Assembly: GCA_023421955.1 (NCBI GenBank)
Contig: JAEZSE010000004.1
Location: 66,903-130,902 of the forward strand
From: Bacillota bacterium
GTDB lineage: Bacteria; Bacillota; Clostridia; Christensenellales; UMGS416
Direction of reading: 5' to 3'
Length of the DNA: 64,000 bases
Under the pieces are notes generated by a model. The model was not told the origin of the DNA and searched no databases. It saw only the letters and a program-made list of their open reading frames with translations. The position numbers were made by a program, and so were the translations under genes. Below, one piece after another: positions 28,054-37,122 of this stretch (position 1 is its first letter; each line of letters starts with the position of its first letter).

Positions 28054-28208
28054 CTGGGTCTTCCTCCTGTGAAACTCAACAAAGTTATTGTATTTCTTGG
28101 CTATGCCATTTCAGGGAATATCCAAGATACTATATCATAACAACCATACAATTTCAATCCAGATATTCCTTGTAAACGGCGGTTTCACCCCTTTCTGAAC
28201 TGCTTCCA

Positions 28209-28266
28209 CCGCGAAAGCGGCGGCGCTCCCTATCCAAATTGTACATCATTGGTCAAAGTAAGTCAA
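28209..28266 (-). promoter_or_regulatory. Sigma-A promoter and leader hairpin of tig-clpP-clpX
   Basis: On the minus strand TTGACT (28266-28261), exactly 17 bases, and TACAAT (28243-28238) form a strong promoter. Transcription would begin near 28231, giving a leader of about 180 bases. A small hairpin of CCGC and GCGG arms around a four-base loop (28209-28220) lies near the 5' end of that leader. No CIRCE or clear CtsR operator was seen. Nothing else is recognised between 28054 and 28353. Confidence 0.7.
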
Positions 28267-28353
28267 TGTTCTATACAGCTAATGTACAACAAAATTTTGC
28301 CCTGGTAATATGCTCCGTTGCAGGAGCATCGCAAGGATTCCCCTACCAGCCTG

Positions 28354-28788
28354 TTACTTTTGCATGCCGTTGATGGACATGCGATTCTGAAATGCTAGAT
28401 CCTCCAGCATCAGGTATAAGGCAGAAATGTTATACTTCTTTGGGAACTCGAATTTCCTGGCAGCATATGAAGGGTTGTGCGAAGCTAAGAATGTGTTGGT
28501 CATATAGATGATAGTTATCTCGCTGTCATCCAGCCCGAATCCCGCTGTTTCCGCAGTGACATCCACGATCGTGTGAAGGTAAATGGAAGCCACACGCATT
28601 TTTTGGCCCGTCGCTCCTTGCTTATCAAAGAAAAGAATGCGGCGATCAGTAATAATCATGACATCCCGAATCAGCTTAAAGCCTGTTTGAATGCTCTCAT
28701 TTTGAGACAGGTATGCCCCAAACTCCTTGCGCAGCGAATCCGGTGTCTGTTCGCTCAAATTACCCAGTAAACCATTGAGAAAGCCCAT
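28354..28788 (-). CDS. Bacterial PH-domain protein
   Basis: A 144-residue cytoplasmic protein matching the bacterial pleckstrin-homology (bPH) type. Its core has the pattern E-S-I-Q-T-G-F-K-L-I-R-D-V-M-I-I-T-D-R-R-I-L-F, with T-D-R-R-I-L as the strand-turn typical of bPH domains. There is no signal peptide or membrane helix. GGGAGG lies 8 bases before ATG 28788. Known bPH proteins form ring-like oligomers, but specific roles are rarely known. It is divergent from nadE with a short promoter region between, and appears to be a single-gene unit. Confidence 0.75.
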   Translation of the reverse strand: MGFLNGLLGNLSEQTPDSLRKEFGAYLSQNESIQTGFKLIRDVMIITDRRILFFDKQGATGQKMRVASIYLHTIVDVTAETAGFGLDDSEITIIYMTNTFLASHNPSYAARKFEFPKKYNISALYLMLEDLAFQNRMSINGMQK

Positions 28789-28816
28789 TGTCAGTCCTCC
28801 CAGACTCTTTTTTTGT

Positions 28817-28845
28817 AGTGTACCAAATAATAAAATATCAGTAAA
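28817..28845 (-). promoter_or_regulatory. Putative promoter of the PH-domain gene
   Basis: TTTACT (28845-28840), 17-base spacer, TACACT (28822-28817) on the minus strand, 29 bases before the start codon. Confidence 0.45.
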
Positions 28846-28948
28846 TCACTCAGACTGTGGCGAGATGGTTTTGCGCCAGAATTGGCACATAAAGCTTTAT
28901 ATATCAGTGGGCTTCTTTTTTGATTAATTTGGGGTAAACGCACAACTT

Positions 28949-28978
28949 TTGTTTTCTCAACAAGGGTTATGGTATAAT
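28949..28978 (+). promoter_or_regulatory. Promoter of nadE
   Basis: Consensus TATAAT at 28973-28978 with a weak -35 (TTGTTT, 28949-28954). Transcription would begin after 28980, so the in-frame ATG at 28980 is unlikely to be used. Confidence 0.55.
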
Positions 28979-29006
28979 AATGCAAAACACAAACGCCGAG
29001 GGTTCC

Positions 29007-30935
29007 ATGCTGATCAACTATGATTTTGTAAGGGTTGCCGCAGCCTCGCCGAGGCTGAAGGTGGGCGACACTACCTATAACGTGGAGCAGATCATTGAAA
29101 TGGCCAACCAGGCAGCAGTGGCCGGGGCCGCTGTGGTGGTGTTCCCGGAGCTATCCATTACCGGTTATACCTGCGGAGATCTGTTTTTGCAGCCAGCGCT
29201 CCAGCGGGCGGCGCTGGATGGGCTGATCCGAATTGCCACCGCATGCAAAAATATCGTTGCGCTCGTTGGGTTGCCGTTGAACGTGAAAGGCAGGCTCTAC
29301 AACTGCGCTGCTGCCGTGCAGGGCGGCAAGGTGCTGGGCATTGTGCCAAAGATTCATTTGCCCAACTATAAGGAATACTACGAAGCCCGCTGGTTTGGAT
29401 CCGGCAGGGGCACGGATTTTATGCTAGACATCGCCGGCAAACAGGTGCTATTCGGTGACGACATAGTGTTTGAGTCCAGCTGCGGAAGGCTTGTTTTCTG
29501 TGTTGAGATCTGTGAAGATCTCTGGGTGCCTAACCCGCCGTCGGGAAGGCTCTCGCAGCGCGGCGCACTGCTGACGCTGAACCCCTCTGCCAGTGACGAG
29601 GCCGTGACAAAACATGAATATCGTAAAAGCCTGATCGCGCAGCAATCGGGCCGGTGCATTTCCGGCTATGTGTACGCCGGGGCCGGTCCTGATGAATCAA
29701 CCACTGACATGGTCTTTGGCGGCTACACTGCCATCGCGGAAAACGGCCGCATCTTGACCGAGGGCAGACGGTTCCGCGCTGGTGAGCTCACCATTTCTGA
29801 CATCGACACCGGCAGGCTTGCATACCTGCGGGGCCGCAGCGGCACGTTCTTTGCCGATTATGAACGACCCCAGGGCAAGACAGTTGCATTTGAGCTGAAC
29901 ACCTCCGCACGGTTGCCGCTGCTCCGCTCCTACCACCCCCTGCCATTCGTGCCCGGCGGCGCTGAGCAGGAAGCCCGCAGCGAGGAGATCACTGCCATAC
30001 AGGTGGCTTCACTCAAAAAGCGCATGGAGCACACTGGGTTGAGGAAAGCAGCCGTTAACGTGTCTGGCGGGCTCGACTCGGCGCTGACGCTGCTGGTGGC
30101 CGCACGACTCTTCCGAGAGCAGGGCTGGGAGTCGTCGGGGCTGCATGCGCTGACGCTTCCGGGCTTCGGCACCGGCACACGAACTAAAAACAATGCTCTT
30201 GGCCTAATGCAGGAACTGGGCTGCACAGTGTTGGACATTGACATCACGGCTGCAGTGACGCAGCATTTCCAGGACATCGGGCAGGACCCGGCCAACCACG
30301 ACGTGGCTTATGAAAACTGCCAGGCCCGCGAGCGCACGCAGATCCTGATGGATTACTGCAACAGGATTGGCGCGCTGGCGCTGGGCACCGGCGACCTATC
30401 CGAGGCGGCGCTGGGCTGGAGCACCTACAACGGCGACCACATGTCCATGTATAATGTGAACGCAGGTGTGCCAAAGACATTGGTGCGACACCTGGTGAAG
30501 TGGCTCAGCACCCACAGCTTCAGCGGCCATGTGGCAGAAATCGCAGCCGACATACTGGATACGCCGGTCACACCGGAATTGATCCCCTCCAAGGATGGTG
30601 AGATCAGCCAGCGCACCGAGGAGATCCTGGGGCCGTATGAGTTGCATGACTTCTTCCTCTACCACATGATGGAAGGCGGCGCCGGCCCGGCGAAGCTGCT
30701 ACTGCTGGCGGGCAATGCATTCGGCAGTAAATATGATGCAGCGCTTATGAAAAAGACATTGGGCATCTTTGCAAGACGGTTCTTCAGCCAGCAGTTCAAG
30801 CGTTCTTGTATGCCAGACGGCCCCCGTGTAGGCTCTGTGGCTCTGTCACCCCGCGGTGACTGGCGCATGCCATCCGACGCATCGGCAGCTGTGTGGCTTT
30901 CAGAACTTGATAAACTGCAGTCTTCTGGAGGTTGA
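29007..30935 (+). CDS. nadE: Glutamine-dependent NAD+ synthetase
   Basis: A 642-residue two-domain enzyme. ATG 29007 is preferred over 28980 because GAGGG precedes it and the -10 box ends at 28978. The N-terminal nitrilase-type glutaminase has the triad Glu48 (F-P-E-L-S), Lys115 (V-P-K-I-H-L-P-N-Y) and Cys169 (E-I-C-E-D-L-W). The C-terminal NAD synthetase domain has the ATP pyrophosphatase loop S-G-G-L-D-S-A and the G-T-G-D-L-S-E motif. It amidates nicotinic acid adenine dinucleotide to NAD+ using glutamine and ATP. The uridine kinase-like gene starts three bases after its stop, so they form an operon. Confidence 0.97.
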   Translation: MLINYDFVRVAAASPRLKVGDTTYNVEQIIEMANQAAVAGAAVVVFPELSITGYTCGDLFLQPALQRAALDGLIRIATACKNIVALVGLPLNVKGRLYNCAAAVQGGKVLGIVPKIHLPNYKEYYEARWFGSGRGTDFMLDIAGKQVLFGDDIVFESSCGRLVFCVEICEDLWVPNPPSGRLSQRGALLTLNPSASDEAVTKHEYRKSLIAQQSGRCISGYVYAGAGPDESTTDMVFGGYTAIAENGRILTEGRRFRAGELTISDIDTGRLAYLRGRSGTFFADYERPQGKTVAFELNTSARLPLLRSYHPLPFVPGGAEQEARSEEITAIQVASLKKRMEHTGLRKAAVNVSGGLDSALTLLVAARLFREQGWESSGLHALTLPGFGTGTRTKNNALGLMQELGCTVLDIDITAAVTQHFQDIGQDPANHDVAYENCQARERTQILMDYCNRIGALALGTGDLSEAALGWSTYNGDHMSMYNVNAGVPKTLVRHLVKWLSTHSFSGHVAEIAADILDTPVTPELIPSKDGEISQRTEEILGPYELHDFFLYHMMEGGAGPAKLLLLAGNAFGSKYDAALMKKTLGIFARRFFSQQFKRSCMPDGPRVGSVALSPRGDWRMPSDASAAVWLSELDKLQSSGG

Positions 30936-30938
30936 CCG

Positions 30939-31550
30939 ATGCCAGTAATTGCCATTGGCGGAGGTTCCGGCTCTGGAAAAACCACATTCGCAGAGCGGCT
31001 GATCAAGCGTATCGGCTCGGGCAGCTGCCTGCATCTGAGTTTGGACCGGTTTTATGCCGATCACCCTGAGCTGGATTTTGACACCCGCTGCCAGTTCAAT
31101 TATGACCATCCCGATTCGATGGATGTGCCACTGTTGGCACACTGCGTGCGGGAGTTGGCAGCCGGGCGACCTGTGCAAGTTCCAAAATATGATTTTACAG
31201 TCCATCGCCGATGCCCGGAGAGCGAGCTGTTGGGGGGTACAAATATTCTCATCCTGGAAGGGATCTTTGCGCTGTATTTCCAAGAGGTTCTAGAGCTGTC
31301 TGACTTGAAGATTTATGTGGATGTGGATGATGATTTGCAATTTGCGCGCAGGCTTATGCGCGATATGATCGAGCGGAACCGCTCAGCACAATCGGTATAC
31401 ACACAATATGTTACAACAGTCAAGCCCATGTATCAGAGATTTATCAGTCCGACTCGCCAGAATGCCGACTTCATCGTGCATACCCACGGCGAATGCCAAT
31501 ATAACAAGGTGCTTGACGTGCTGGCGGCGTGGCTATCCTCCGCTGATTGA
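30939..31550 (+). CDS. Uridine kinase-like P-loop kinase
   Basis: A 203-residue cytoplasmic kinase of the PRK/uridine kinase family. The Walker A is G-G-G-S-G-S-G-K14-T-T. Other landmarks are L-S-L-D-R-F-Y (in place of D-x-F-Y), Y-D-H-P-D-S-M-D, P-K-Y-D-F-T-V-H-R-R and I-L-E-G-I-F-A-L, followed by the R-R-L-M-R-D lid segment. This matches Udk, which phosphorylates uridine and cytidine, although related kinases with other substrates exist. GGAGG precedes the ATG. It is in an operon with nadE. Its 3' end overlaps the convergent MFS gene by 18 bases. Confidence 0.85.
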   Translation: MPVIAIGGGSGSGKTTFAERLIKRIGSGSCLHLSLDRFYADHPELDFDTRCQFNYDHPDSMDVPLLAHCVRELAAGRPVQVPKYDFTVHRRCPESELLGGTNILILEGIFALYFQEVLELSDLKIYVDVDDDLQFARRLMRDMIERNRSAQSVYTQYVTTVKPMYQRFISPTRQNADFIVHTHGECQYNKVLDVLAAWLSSAD

Positions 31551-32849
31551 CGGATTTTGGCCCGGACCTGCTCCAGATATATCGTGCTCACCTCGTGCCA
31601 TATGATTGTATTGCCGCCAGCCGACCAATGCAGCAGTCACCGCAATTGCCGCATATAACACCAGCGCGACCCACGAACCCAGATTATCTGACAAGATGCT
31701 GAACAGCATCTGCCCGACAGGAATAGCCAGCATGCATAATGAAGCATCCACCCCAACCACCCGGCCCATCAGGTGCCCTGGCACAATGCGCTGCATGGCG
31801 GTTGTGACGGCGATGCTGGCTGTCACGATGGAGGCCACAATACACAACGCCGTGAGATTAATCAGCAAAAATTGCACCATCACGCGCCTGTCTCCGGCCA
31901 GATGCCCGAGCAGCAGCGTGGCAGCCATTAAAACAAGGAGCACACCGTCTAGCAGGAACACCTTTGTGAGCAGCCTTCGATAGTCCAGCTTTTTCATGAT
32001 CGCGGAAGCCAGCAAAGAACCTGCGATTGGTCCTATATACAGGATGGATCTGGAAATGCCGAAAAGCTCACTGGTCACGCCCACGTCCTTGAACATGATG
32101 ATGGAAACACCCACCGAAAACACCGGATACAGCGCAAAGTTGGACGCGATGCTCAGTACCACGATCATCACAAGCTCCTTGTTGTGAAAAATCGTGTCCA
32201 AGCCGACGCGCATAGAAGCCCATAGCGTTTCGTGTCCACCGGGCTTACCCTGAATCGCGCTCTTGTTCTTCAGTCGGGATTCAATAAATGCAGCCAGGAA
32301 GAAACTGCAGCAGTTAACCAGCATGATTAATAAGAGCCCGTTGTCATCTCCAGGATGCAAAAACGGCATCGAAGCAACCACAGGGCCCAGAATGAGCGCG
32401 AAGCTGGACACCATGGAACCCAAGATGTTGGTATCCTTAAGCTGGCTATCCTCCACGATCTCGGGGATGATGGCATTGTTCGTGGGGTCATAAAAAGTCT
32501 GCGCCGCAGATAGCAAAAGTACAAAGGCATAAACACTGGCCAGTGGCAGCGCGATCACAAATTGGTGCCACAGCGCGAACACAAGCGTGACACAACCGGC
32601 GATGACATCCAGGATCACCATCAACCGCCGCCGGTCAATCCGGTCTGTAACCACTCCGGAGAATGGGCCCATCAGTCTGGGCAGCACAGCGACAGCCAGC
32701 ACAGAAGCAAATGCGATATCCGAATTGGTCTTGGTATAAACATATAAGGACAGAGCAAATGTCTGCATCACACTCCCCAATTCGGAAATGAACTGTGCAG
32801 ACATCAAGAGCCTTGTATTCCTGTTTTGGAGCTGCCGAAAAACGCCCAT
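31533..32849 (-). CDS. MFS transporter (DHA3/MefA-type exporter)
   Basis: A 438-residue integral membrane protein with about 12 hydrophobic helices and no signal peptide. The N-terminal L-L-M-S-A-Q-F-I-S-E-L-G-S and the motif-A-like G-V-V-T-D-R-I-D-R-R-R-L-M fit the DHA3 group, which includes macrolide and other drug exporters driven by the proton gradient. The substrate is not determinable. GGAG lies close to the ATG at 32849, and a promoter is found at 32878-32906. It is convergent with, and slightly overlaps, the uridine kinase-like gene. Confidence 0.87.
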   Translation of the reverse strand: MGVFRQLQNRNTRLLMSAQFISELGSVMQTFALSLYVYTKTNSDIAFASVLAVAVLPRLMGPFSGVVTDRIDRRRLMVILDVIAGCVTLVFALWHQFVIALPLASVYAFVLLLSAAQTFYDPTNNAIIPEIVEDSQLKDTNILGSMVSSFALILGPVVASMPFLHPGDDNGLLLIMLVNCCSFFLAAFIESRLKNKSAIQGKPGGHETLWASMRVGLDTIFHNKELVMIVVLSIASNFALYPVFSVGVSIIMFKDVGVTSELFGISRSILYIGPIAGSLLASAIMKKLDYRRLLTKVFLLDGVLLVLMAATLLLGHLAGDRRVMVQFLLINLTALCIVASIVTASIAVTTAMQRIVPGHLMGRVVGVDASLCMLAIPVGQMLFSILSDNLGSWVALVLYAAIAVTAALVGWRQYNHMARGEHDISGAGPGQNPSISGG

Positions 32850-32877
32850 CTAGCCTCCAAACAGTGTTATGCCAAGC

Positions 32878-32906
32878 ATTATAACGGTAAAACCACTAAA
32901 GATCAA
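32878..32906 (-). promoter_or_regulatory. Sigma-A promoter of the MFS gene
   Basis: TTGATC (32906-32901), 17-base spacer, consensus TATAAT (32883-32878) on the minus strand. Confidence 0.65.
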
Positions 32907-32941
32907 TCAAATAACGAATATGTGAGCAGGTCAGATAAATA

Positions 32942-32966
32942 GAACTTCCTGGTCGACAGGAAGTTC
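32942..32966 (-). terminator. Hairpin downstream of tRNA-Leu(TAA)
   Basis: A perfect 10-bp stem (32942-32951 and 32957-32966) with a 5-base loop, just beyond the tRNA 3' end on the minus strand; the T-tract is weak. Confidence 0.6.
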
Positions 32967-32970
32967 ACGT

Positions 32971-33055
32971 TGGTGCCGAAGGCCGGGCTCGAACCGGCAC
33001 GGGTCGCCCCGAGGGATTTTAAGTCCCTTGCGTCTGCCAATTTCGCCACTTCGGC
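32971..33055 (-). tRNA. tRNA-Leu (anticodon TAA)
   Basis: An 85-base class II tRNA with encoded CCA. The acceptor pairs GCCGAAG with CTTCGGC, the anticodon stem-loop GGGACTTAAAATCCC exposes TAA, a long variable arm is present and the T-loop is TTCGAGC. Confidence 0.95.
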
Positions 33056-33068
33056 AAGTCACCTTGGT

Positions 33069-33097
33069 AGTTTACCACCGTTGACAATGGCAGTCAA
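33069..33097 (-). promoter_or_regulatory. Promoter of tRNA-Leu(TAA)
   Basis: TTGACT (33097-33092), 17 bases, TAAACT (33074-33069) on the minus strand, 14 bases before the tRNA 5' end. Confidence 0.65.
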
Positions 33098-33139
33098 GGG
33101 AGCGGTACTTGCCGAATATATTGCATATAAGTCGAAAGT

Positions 33140-33469
33140 CTACTTGACTACAGACTTATTGGCCCGATCCAAAAGATAAACGTTTTTATCATCCAGGTAA
33201 CCTTTTGCTTCGCTAATAGCTCTCCTAAACGTTACGGTGGAACCTACCCTATCATATTCTAGAAAGACATACCCCGCCTCAAGCCAACTTCGTGTTGCAT
33301 AATTTCTTACACTATTATTCCAAAGCAACCTTTTAGCATATCCTTTCCCTGATAAACATGGAGGAAGGTCAGAATTGAGTATTTTATTGATTTCATCAAA
33401 ACGCAATGTAACCTGATCAGCCGTCGAGTTAAGCAAATAGCAGTTAAGTGGCTCATATTTGTATGTCAT
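33140..33469 (-). CDS. Small DUF7662-like protein within the tRNA cluster
   Basis: A 109-residue cytoplasmic protein. The pattern K-Y-E-P-L-x-x-Y-L-L near the start, V-T-L-R-F-D-E-I-N-K-I-L, L-P-P, W-N-N, A-T-R-S-W-L-E-A-G-Y and V-T-F-R-R near the end matches the small DUF7662 family as I remember it, whose function is unknown. It is AT-rich, unlike the housekeeping genes around it, and lies between tRNA-Cys and tRNA-Leu(TAA), a typical place for acquired genes. Its own promoter is at 33511-33539, and the tRNA operon upstream is closed by a terminator, so it is expressed independently. Confidence 0.65.
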   Translation of the reverse strand: MTYKYEPLNCYLLNSTADQVTLRFDEINKILNSDLPPCLSGKGYAKRLLWNNSVRNYATRSWLEAGYVFLEYDRVGSTVTFRRAISEAKGYLDDKNVYLLDRANKSVVK

Positions 33470-33510
33470 AAATTCACCATTCTATAAAAAGTCATATATC
33501 ACTAAGCTTT

Positions 33511-33539
33511 ATTATATCAAGTTTATATTTTTTTGACAG
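33511..33539 (-). promoter_or_regulatory. Putative promoter of the DUF7662-like gene
   Basis: CTGTCA (33539-33534), 17-base spacer, consensus TATAAT (33516-33511) with TG extension on the minus strand. Confidence 0.5.
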
Positions 33540-33575
33540 GTTGATTTTATGATTTACCGCGCGGCACACTTCATG

Positions 33576-33607
33576 AAAAAAGCTCTGAAACAATGTTTCA
33601 GAGCTTT
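33576..33607 (-). terminator. Intrinsic terminator of the Val-Phe-Gly-Cys tRNA operon
   Basis: A perfect 13-bp stem (33579-33591 and 33595-33607), 3-base loop and T-run on the minus strand, six bases after tRNA-Cys. Confidence 0.85.
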
Positions 33608-33612
33608 CCAAT

Positions 33613-33687
<75 letters not shown>

Positions 33688-33703
33688 ATAGTCAATTACA
33701 TAA

Positions 33704-33779
33704 TGGAGCGGGAGACGGGACTCGAACCCGCAACCTTCGCCATGGCAAGGCGACGCTCTAGCCATTGAGCTACTCCCGC
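33704..33779 (-). tRNA. tRNA-Gly (anticodon GCC)
   Basis: A 76-base cloverleaf with encoded CCA; acceptor GCGGGAG with CTCCCGC, anticodon loop TTGCCAT giving GCC, T-loop TTCGAGT. Confidence 0.96.
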
Positions 33780-33782
33780 ACG

Positions 33783-33858
33783 TGGTGCCTCAGGACAGAA
33801 TCGAACTGTCGACACAGGGATTTTCAGTCCCTTGCTCTACCGACTGAGCTACCGAGGC
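33783..33858 (-). tRNA. tRNA-Phe (anticodon GAA)
   Basis: A 76-base cloverleaf with encoded CCA; acceptor GCCTCGG with CTGAGGC, anticodon stem GGGAC/ATCCC exposing GAA, T-loop TTCGATT. Confidence 0.96.
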
Positions 33859-33863
33859 ATATC

Positions 33864-33939
33864 TGGTGGGAACAGTAGGACTCGAACCTACGACCTGTCG
33901 GATGTAAACCGAATGCTCTACCAGCTGAGCTATGCTCCC
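33864..33939 (-). tRNA. tRNA-Val (anticodon TAC)
   Basis: A 76-base cloverleaf with encoded CCA; acceptor GGGAGCA with TGTTCCC (one wobble), anticodon loop TTTACAT giving TAC, T-loop TTCGAGT. First tRNA of the operon. Confidence 0.95.
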
Positions 33940-33972
33940 CTATTCCCAACACATTTCCGACGCGTGGAATTT

Positions 33973-34002
33973 ATTATAAACCAACAAACCCATCCCTGTC
34001 AA
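33973..34002 (-). promoter_or_regulatory. Consensus promoter of the Val-Phe-Gly-Cys tRNA operon
   Basis: TTGACA (34002-33997) and TATAAT (33978-33973), both perfect consensus, 18 bases apart on the minus strand. Confidence 0.8.
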
Positions 34003-34055
34003 TCCGATTCTCGGGGAGAATATGCAACAAATCGGATTGTGGTTTGAAAATCCAT

Positions 34056-34084
34056 TTGACAATGGAATTGCAAGATTATATAAT
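34056..34084 (+). promoter_or_regulatory. Consensus promoter of tRNA-Leu(GAG)
   Basis: TTGACA (34056-34061), exactly 17 bases, TATAAT (34079-34084), 20 bases before the tRNA. Confidence 0.85.
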
Positions 34085-34103
34085 ATTTTGGCACGCCTGA
34101 TTT

Positions 34104-34188
34104 GCGGTCATGGCGGAACTGGCAGACGCGTACGTTTGAGGGGCGTATAGGGCTCCCTGTGTGGGTTCAAGTCCCACTGACCGCACCA
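34104..34188 (+). tRNA. tRNA-Leu (anticodon GAG)
   Basis: An 85-base class II tRNA with encoded CCA; acceptor GCGGTCA with TGACCGC, anticodon loop TTGAGGG giving GAG, long variable arm, T-loop TTCAAGT. Confidence 0.95.
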
Positions 34189-34193
34189 AATGA

Positions 34194-34224
34194 AAGGTCC
34201 TGCCGCTAAGGCAGGGCCTTTTTC
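34194..34224 (+). terminator. Intrinsic terminator after tRNA-Leu(GAG)
   Basis: An 11-bp stem with one wobble (34194-34204 and 34210-34220), 5-base loop and T-run. Confidence 0.85.
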
Positions 34225-34312
34225 TTGAATATCCTCTACTGTGGCGAGGTTATCAACTCGATGCGGTGGGTATATGTATACTGACAAGTAACAAGGAAGA
34301 AGAACGGACAAC

Positions 34313-35554
<1,242 letters not shown>

Positions 35555-35622
35555 ATAGGCTAGCATTTCTTTCAAAAGTAGACCTTATCTTCAACCACAT
35601 CACAATCCGGCGATACAACGAA

Positions 35623-35643
35623 AAGCCCAGGATAACTGGGCTT
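35623..35643 (+). terminator. Hairpin after the helicase gene
   Basis: A perfect 8-bp stem (35623-35630 and 35636-35643) with a 5-base loop, in the gap between convergent helicase and asparaginase genes; no strong T-run. Confidence 0.5.
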
Positions 35644-35763
35644 GTGTGCTACCCTCCTGCTCTTAGGCTACCTTTCGTTATGGTCATAATCTATCCGATT
35701 ATTAACTCATGCTATTTTATTACTAAGCTTAAAACACATTTAGGCATTATGGCGATGAAACAT

Positions 35764-36756
35764 CTATTCAAATATTTCTCCCGCGATATTCATTGTGAAC
35801 GTTCGCCGGATTGCATCGGGTTCATCCGTCTGCCCGAGCACCCACATGAGTTTGGTGATCGCTGCCTCGGTCGTCATATCCTGGCCGGGGATCACTCCGT
35901 TCTCCAATGCGCCCCTGCCGGTTTCATAAACCGAAAAGTCGCTTTTTTCGTACAGGCACTGGCTGCAGACCACGACGGAAATGCCGTTCTTGACCAGCTT
36001 GCCAAGCTCTTCCACCAGGTTCCTGCGGATAAAGTGCATGCCGCCGATGCCGAAAGCTTCCACGACAACTCCGCGGTATTTCATATCGAGCAACCGTTCC
36101 AAAAGCTCCGGATTGAATCCGGGTACGATTTTCATCAGCGCCACCTTGGTTTCGAGCCGGTCCGAAAGCGTATAAGCGCCGCTTGCGTTCGGAAGGACCG
36201 AATCGTTGACGACAAGGCCGTTGGAATCAATTGTACCCACGTAAGGGTAGTTGATGCTTTCAAAGGCGTGAAATCCTGTCGTGCGCACCTTCACAGCGCG
36301 CGTACCCAGGATGACCGCGTGGTCGAAGGCGACAAAGACGCCGGGGCGCCGGTTCGCGGCCATTGCGAACGCGCAGGCCAGGTTGCCGGGGGCGTCGGAA
36401 AGCGGATGCCAGATGGGCAACTGGGAGCCCGTAAGCACGATTGGAACCGGAATATTGCGCAGCATGTAGGACAGCATCGATGCGGTATAGGCCATGGTGT
36501 CCGTGCCATGCGTAACCACAACGCCGTCAAATTGCCGGAAGGAGTCGTCTATACTCCGGGCGATGAGCTGCCATTCTTCAGGTTGGATGTTCGAACTATC
36601 GAGTTGCAGGATATTTTTTGTCTGGACCTCAACATCCCCCCGGATGGGCCCCAGATATTTCGTAATCTCCGGTCCGCTTAGAGTAGGTGTATAGCCCCGG
36701 TCGCTGGGCTCGGACATGATGGTTCCACCCGTGGTTAGAAGCAGGATTTTATCCAT
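35764..36756 (-). CDS. ansA: L-asparaginase, type I-like
   Basis: A 330-residue asparaginase of usual length. ATG 36756 is chosen because it begins the conserved N-terminus and AAAGGA lies upstream; the longer frame has no family similarity there. The nucleophile Thr12 is in L-T-T-G-G-T-I, and the second motif is V-T82-H-G-T85-D86-T-M, giving the Thr-Asp pair of the active site. It hydrolyses asparagine to aspartate and ammonia. Absence of a signal peptide points to the cytoplasmic AnsA type. A strong promoter at 36867-36895 drives it as a single-gene unit. Confidence 0.93.
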   Translation of the reverse strand: MDKILLLTTGGTIMSEPSDRGYTPTLSGPEITKYLGPIRGDVEVQTKNILQLDSSNIQPEEWQLIARSIDDSFRQFDGVVVTHGTDTMAYTASMLSYMLRNIPVPIVLTGSQLPIWHPLSDAPGNLACAFAMAANRRPGVFVAFDHAVILGTRAVKVRTTGFHAFESINYPYVGTIDSNGLVVNDSVLPNASGAYTLSDRLETKVALMKIVPGFNPELLERLLDMKYRGVVVEAFGIGGMHFIRRNLVEELGKLVKNGISVVVCSQCLYEKSDFSVYETGRGALENGVIPGQDMTTEAAITKLMWVLGQTDEPDAIRRTFTMNIAGEIFE

Positions 36757-36866
36757 ATTGATTTGATTCCTTTCTGTGAGCCGCCATGCCGCCGGAAACA
36801 TCCGCCGCTACATTGTCTCCTGCTCCTGAAAGGTGCAGAAAGAATGACGCTGTAAACATTGACTAG

Positions 36867-36895
36867 ATTATATATATGGCGGTCTGTAACGTCAA
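36867..36895 (-). promoter_or_regulatory. Strong sigma-A promoter of the asparaginase gene
   Basis: TTGACG (36895-36890), exactly 17 bases, consensus TATAAT (36872-36867) on the minus strand. The rest of the 36757-37122 gap holds only a terminator and one copy of a diverged repeat. Confidence 0.75.
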
Positions 36896-36994
36896 TTCAG
36901 GTGGTTTGGGGGAACTGAATTCGATATCTCTTAAATTCCTTACATTGGTTTGTTAATGACACGAAGCTCAATCACTCTCTCCAGTGGGTGCGAG

Positions 36995-37065
36995 GTGTTA
37001 ATAATACGCAACTGAACCCCCTGCTCTAGAGAACAGGGGGTTGATAAATAACGCGATATTCAAAA
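36995..37065. repeat. Diverged repeat, copy 1
   Basis: Begins with GTTAATAATACGCAAC and runs through a hairpin to AAAAGCTGATTA-like sequence. A diverged second copy lies at 38665-38735, on the other side of the DUF4317 gene. Confidence 0.45.
37015..37042 (-). terminator. Hairpin after the DUF4317 gene
   Basis: A perfect 9-bp stem (AACCCCCTG, 37015-37023, and CAGGGGGTT, 37034-37042), inside repeat copy 1, downstream of the DUF4317 stop. The T-tract is absent, so termination is inferred from position. Confidence 0.55.
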
Positions 37066-37122
37066 AGCTGATTATGGGTTACCTCTTTATAACACGAGCC
37101 ACAACTAACATCAACGTTGTTT

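Noticed and set aside
26713..28140. Long plus-strand reading frame opposite tig
   Set aside because: It lies fully antisense to trigger factor, lacks a family signature and follows codon bias of the real gene on the other strand.
35644..36681. Long plus-strand reading frame opposite the asparaginase gene
   Set aside because: Antisense shadow of a clearly recognised enzyme; no ribosome site or family features.
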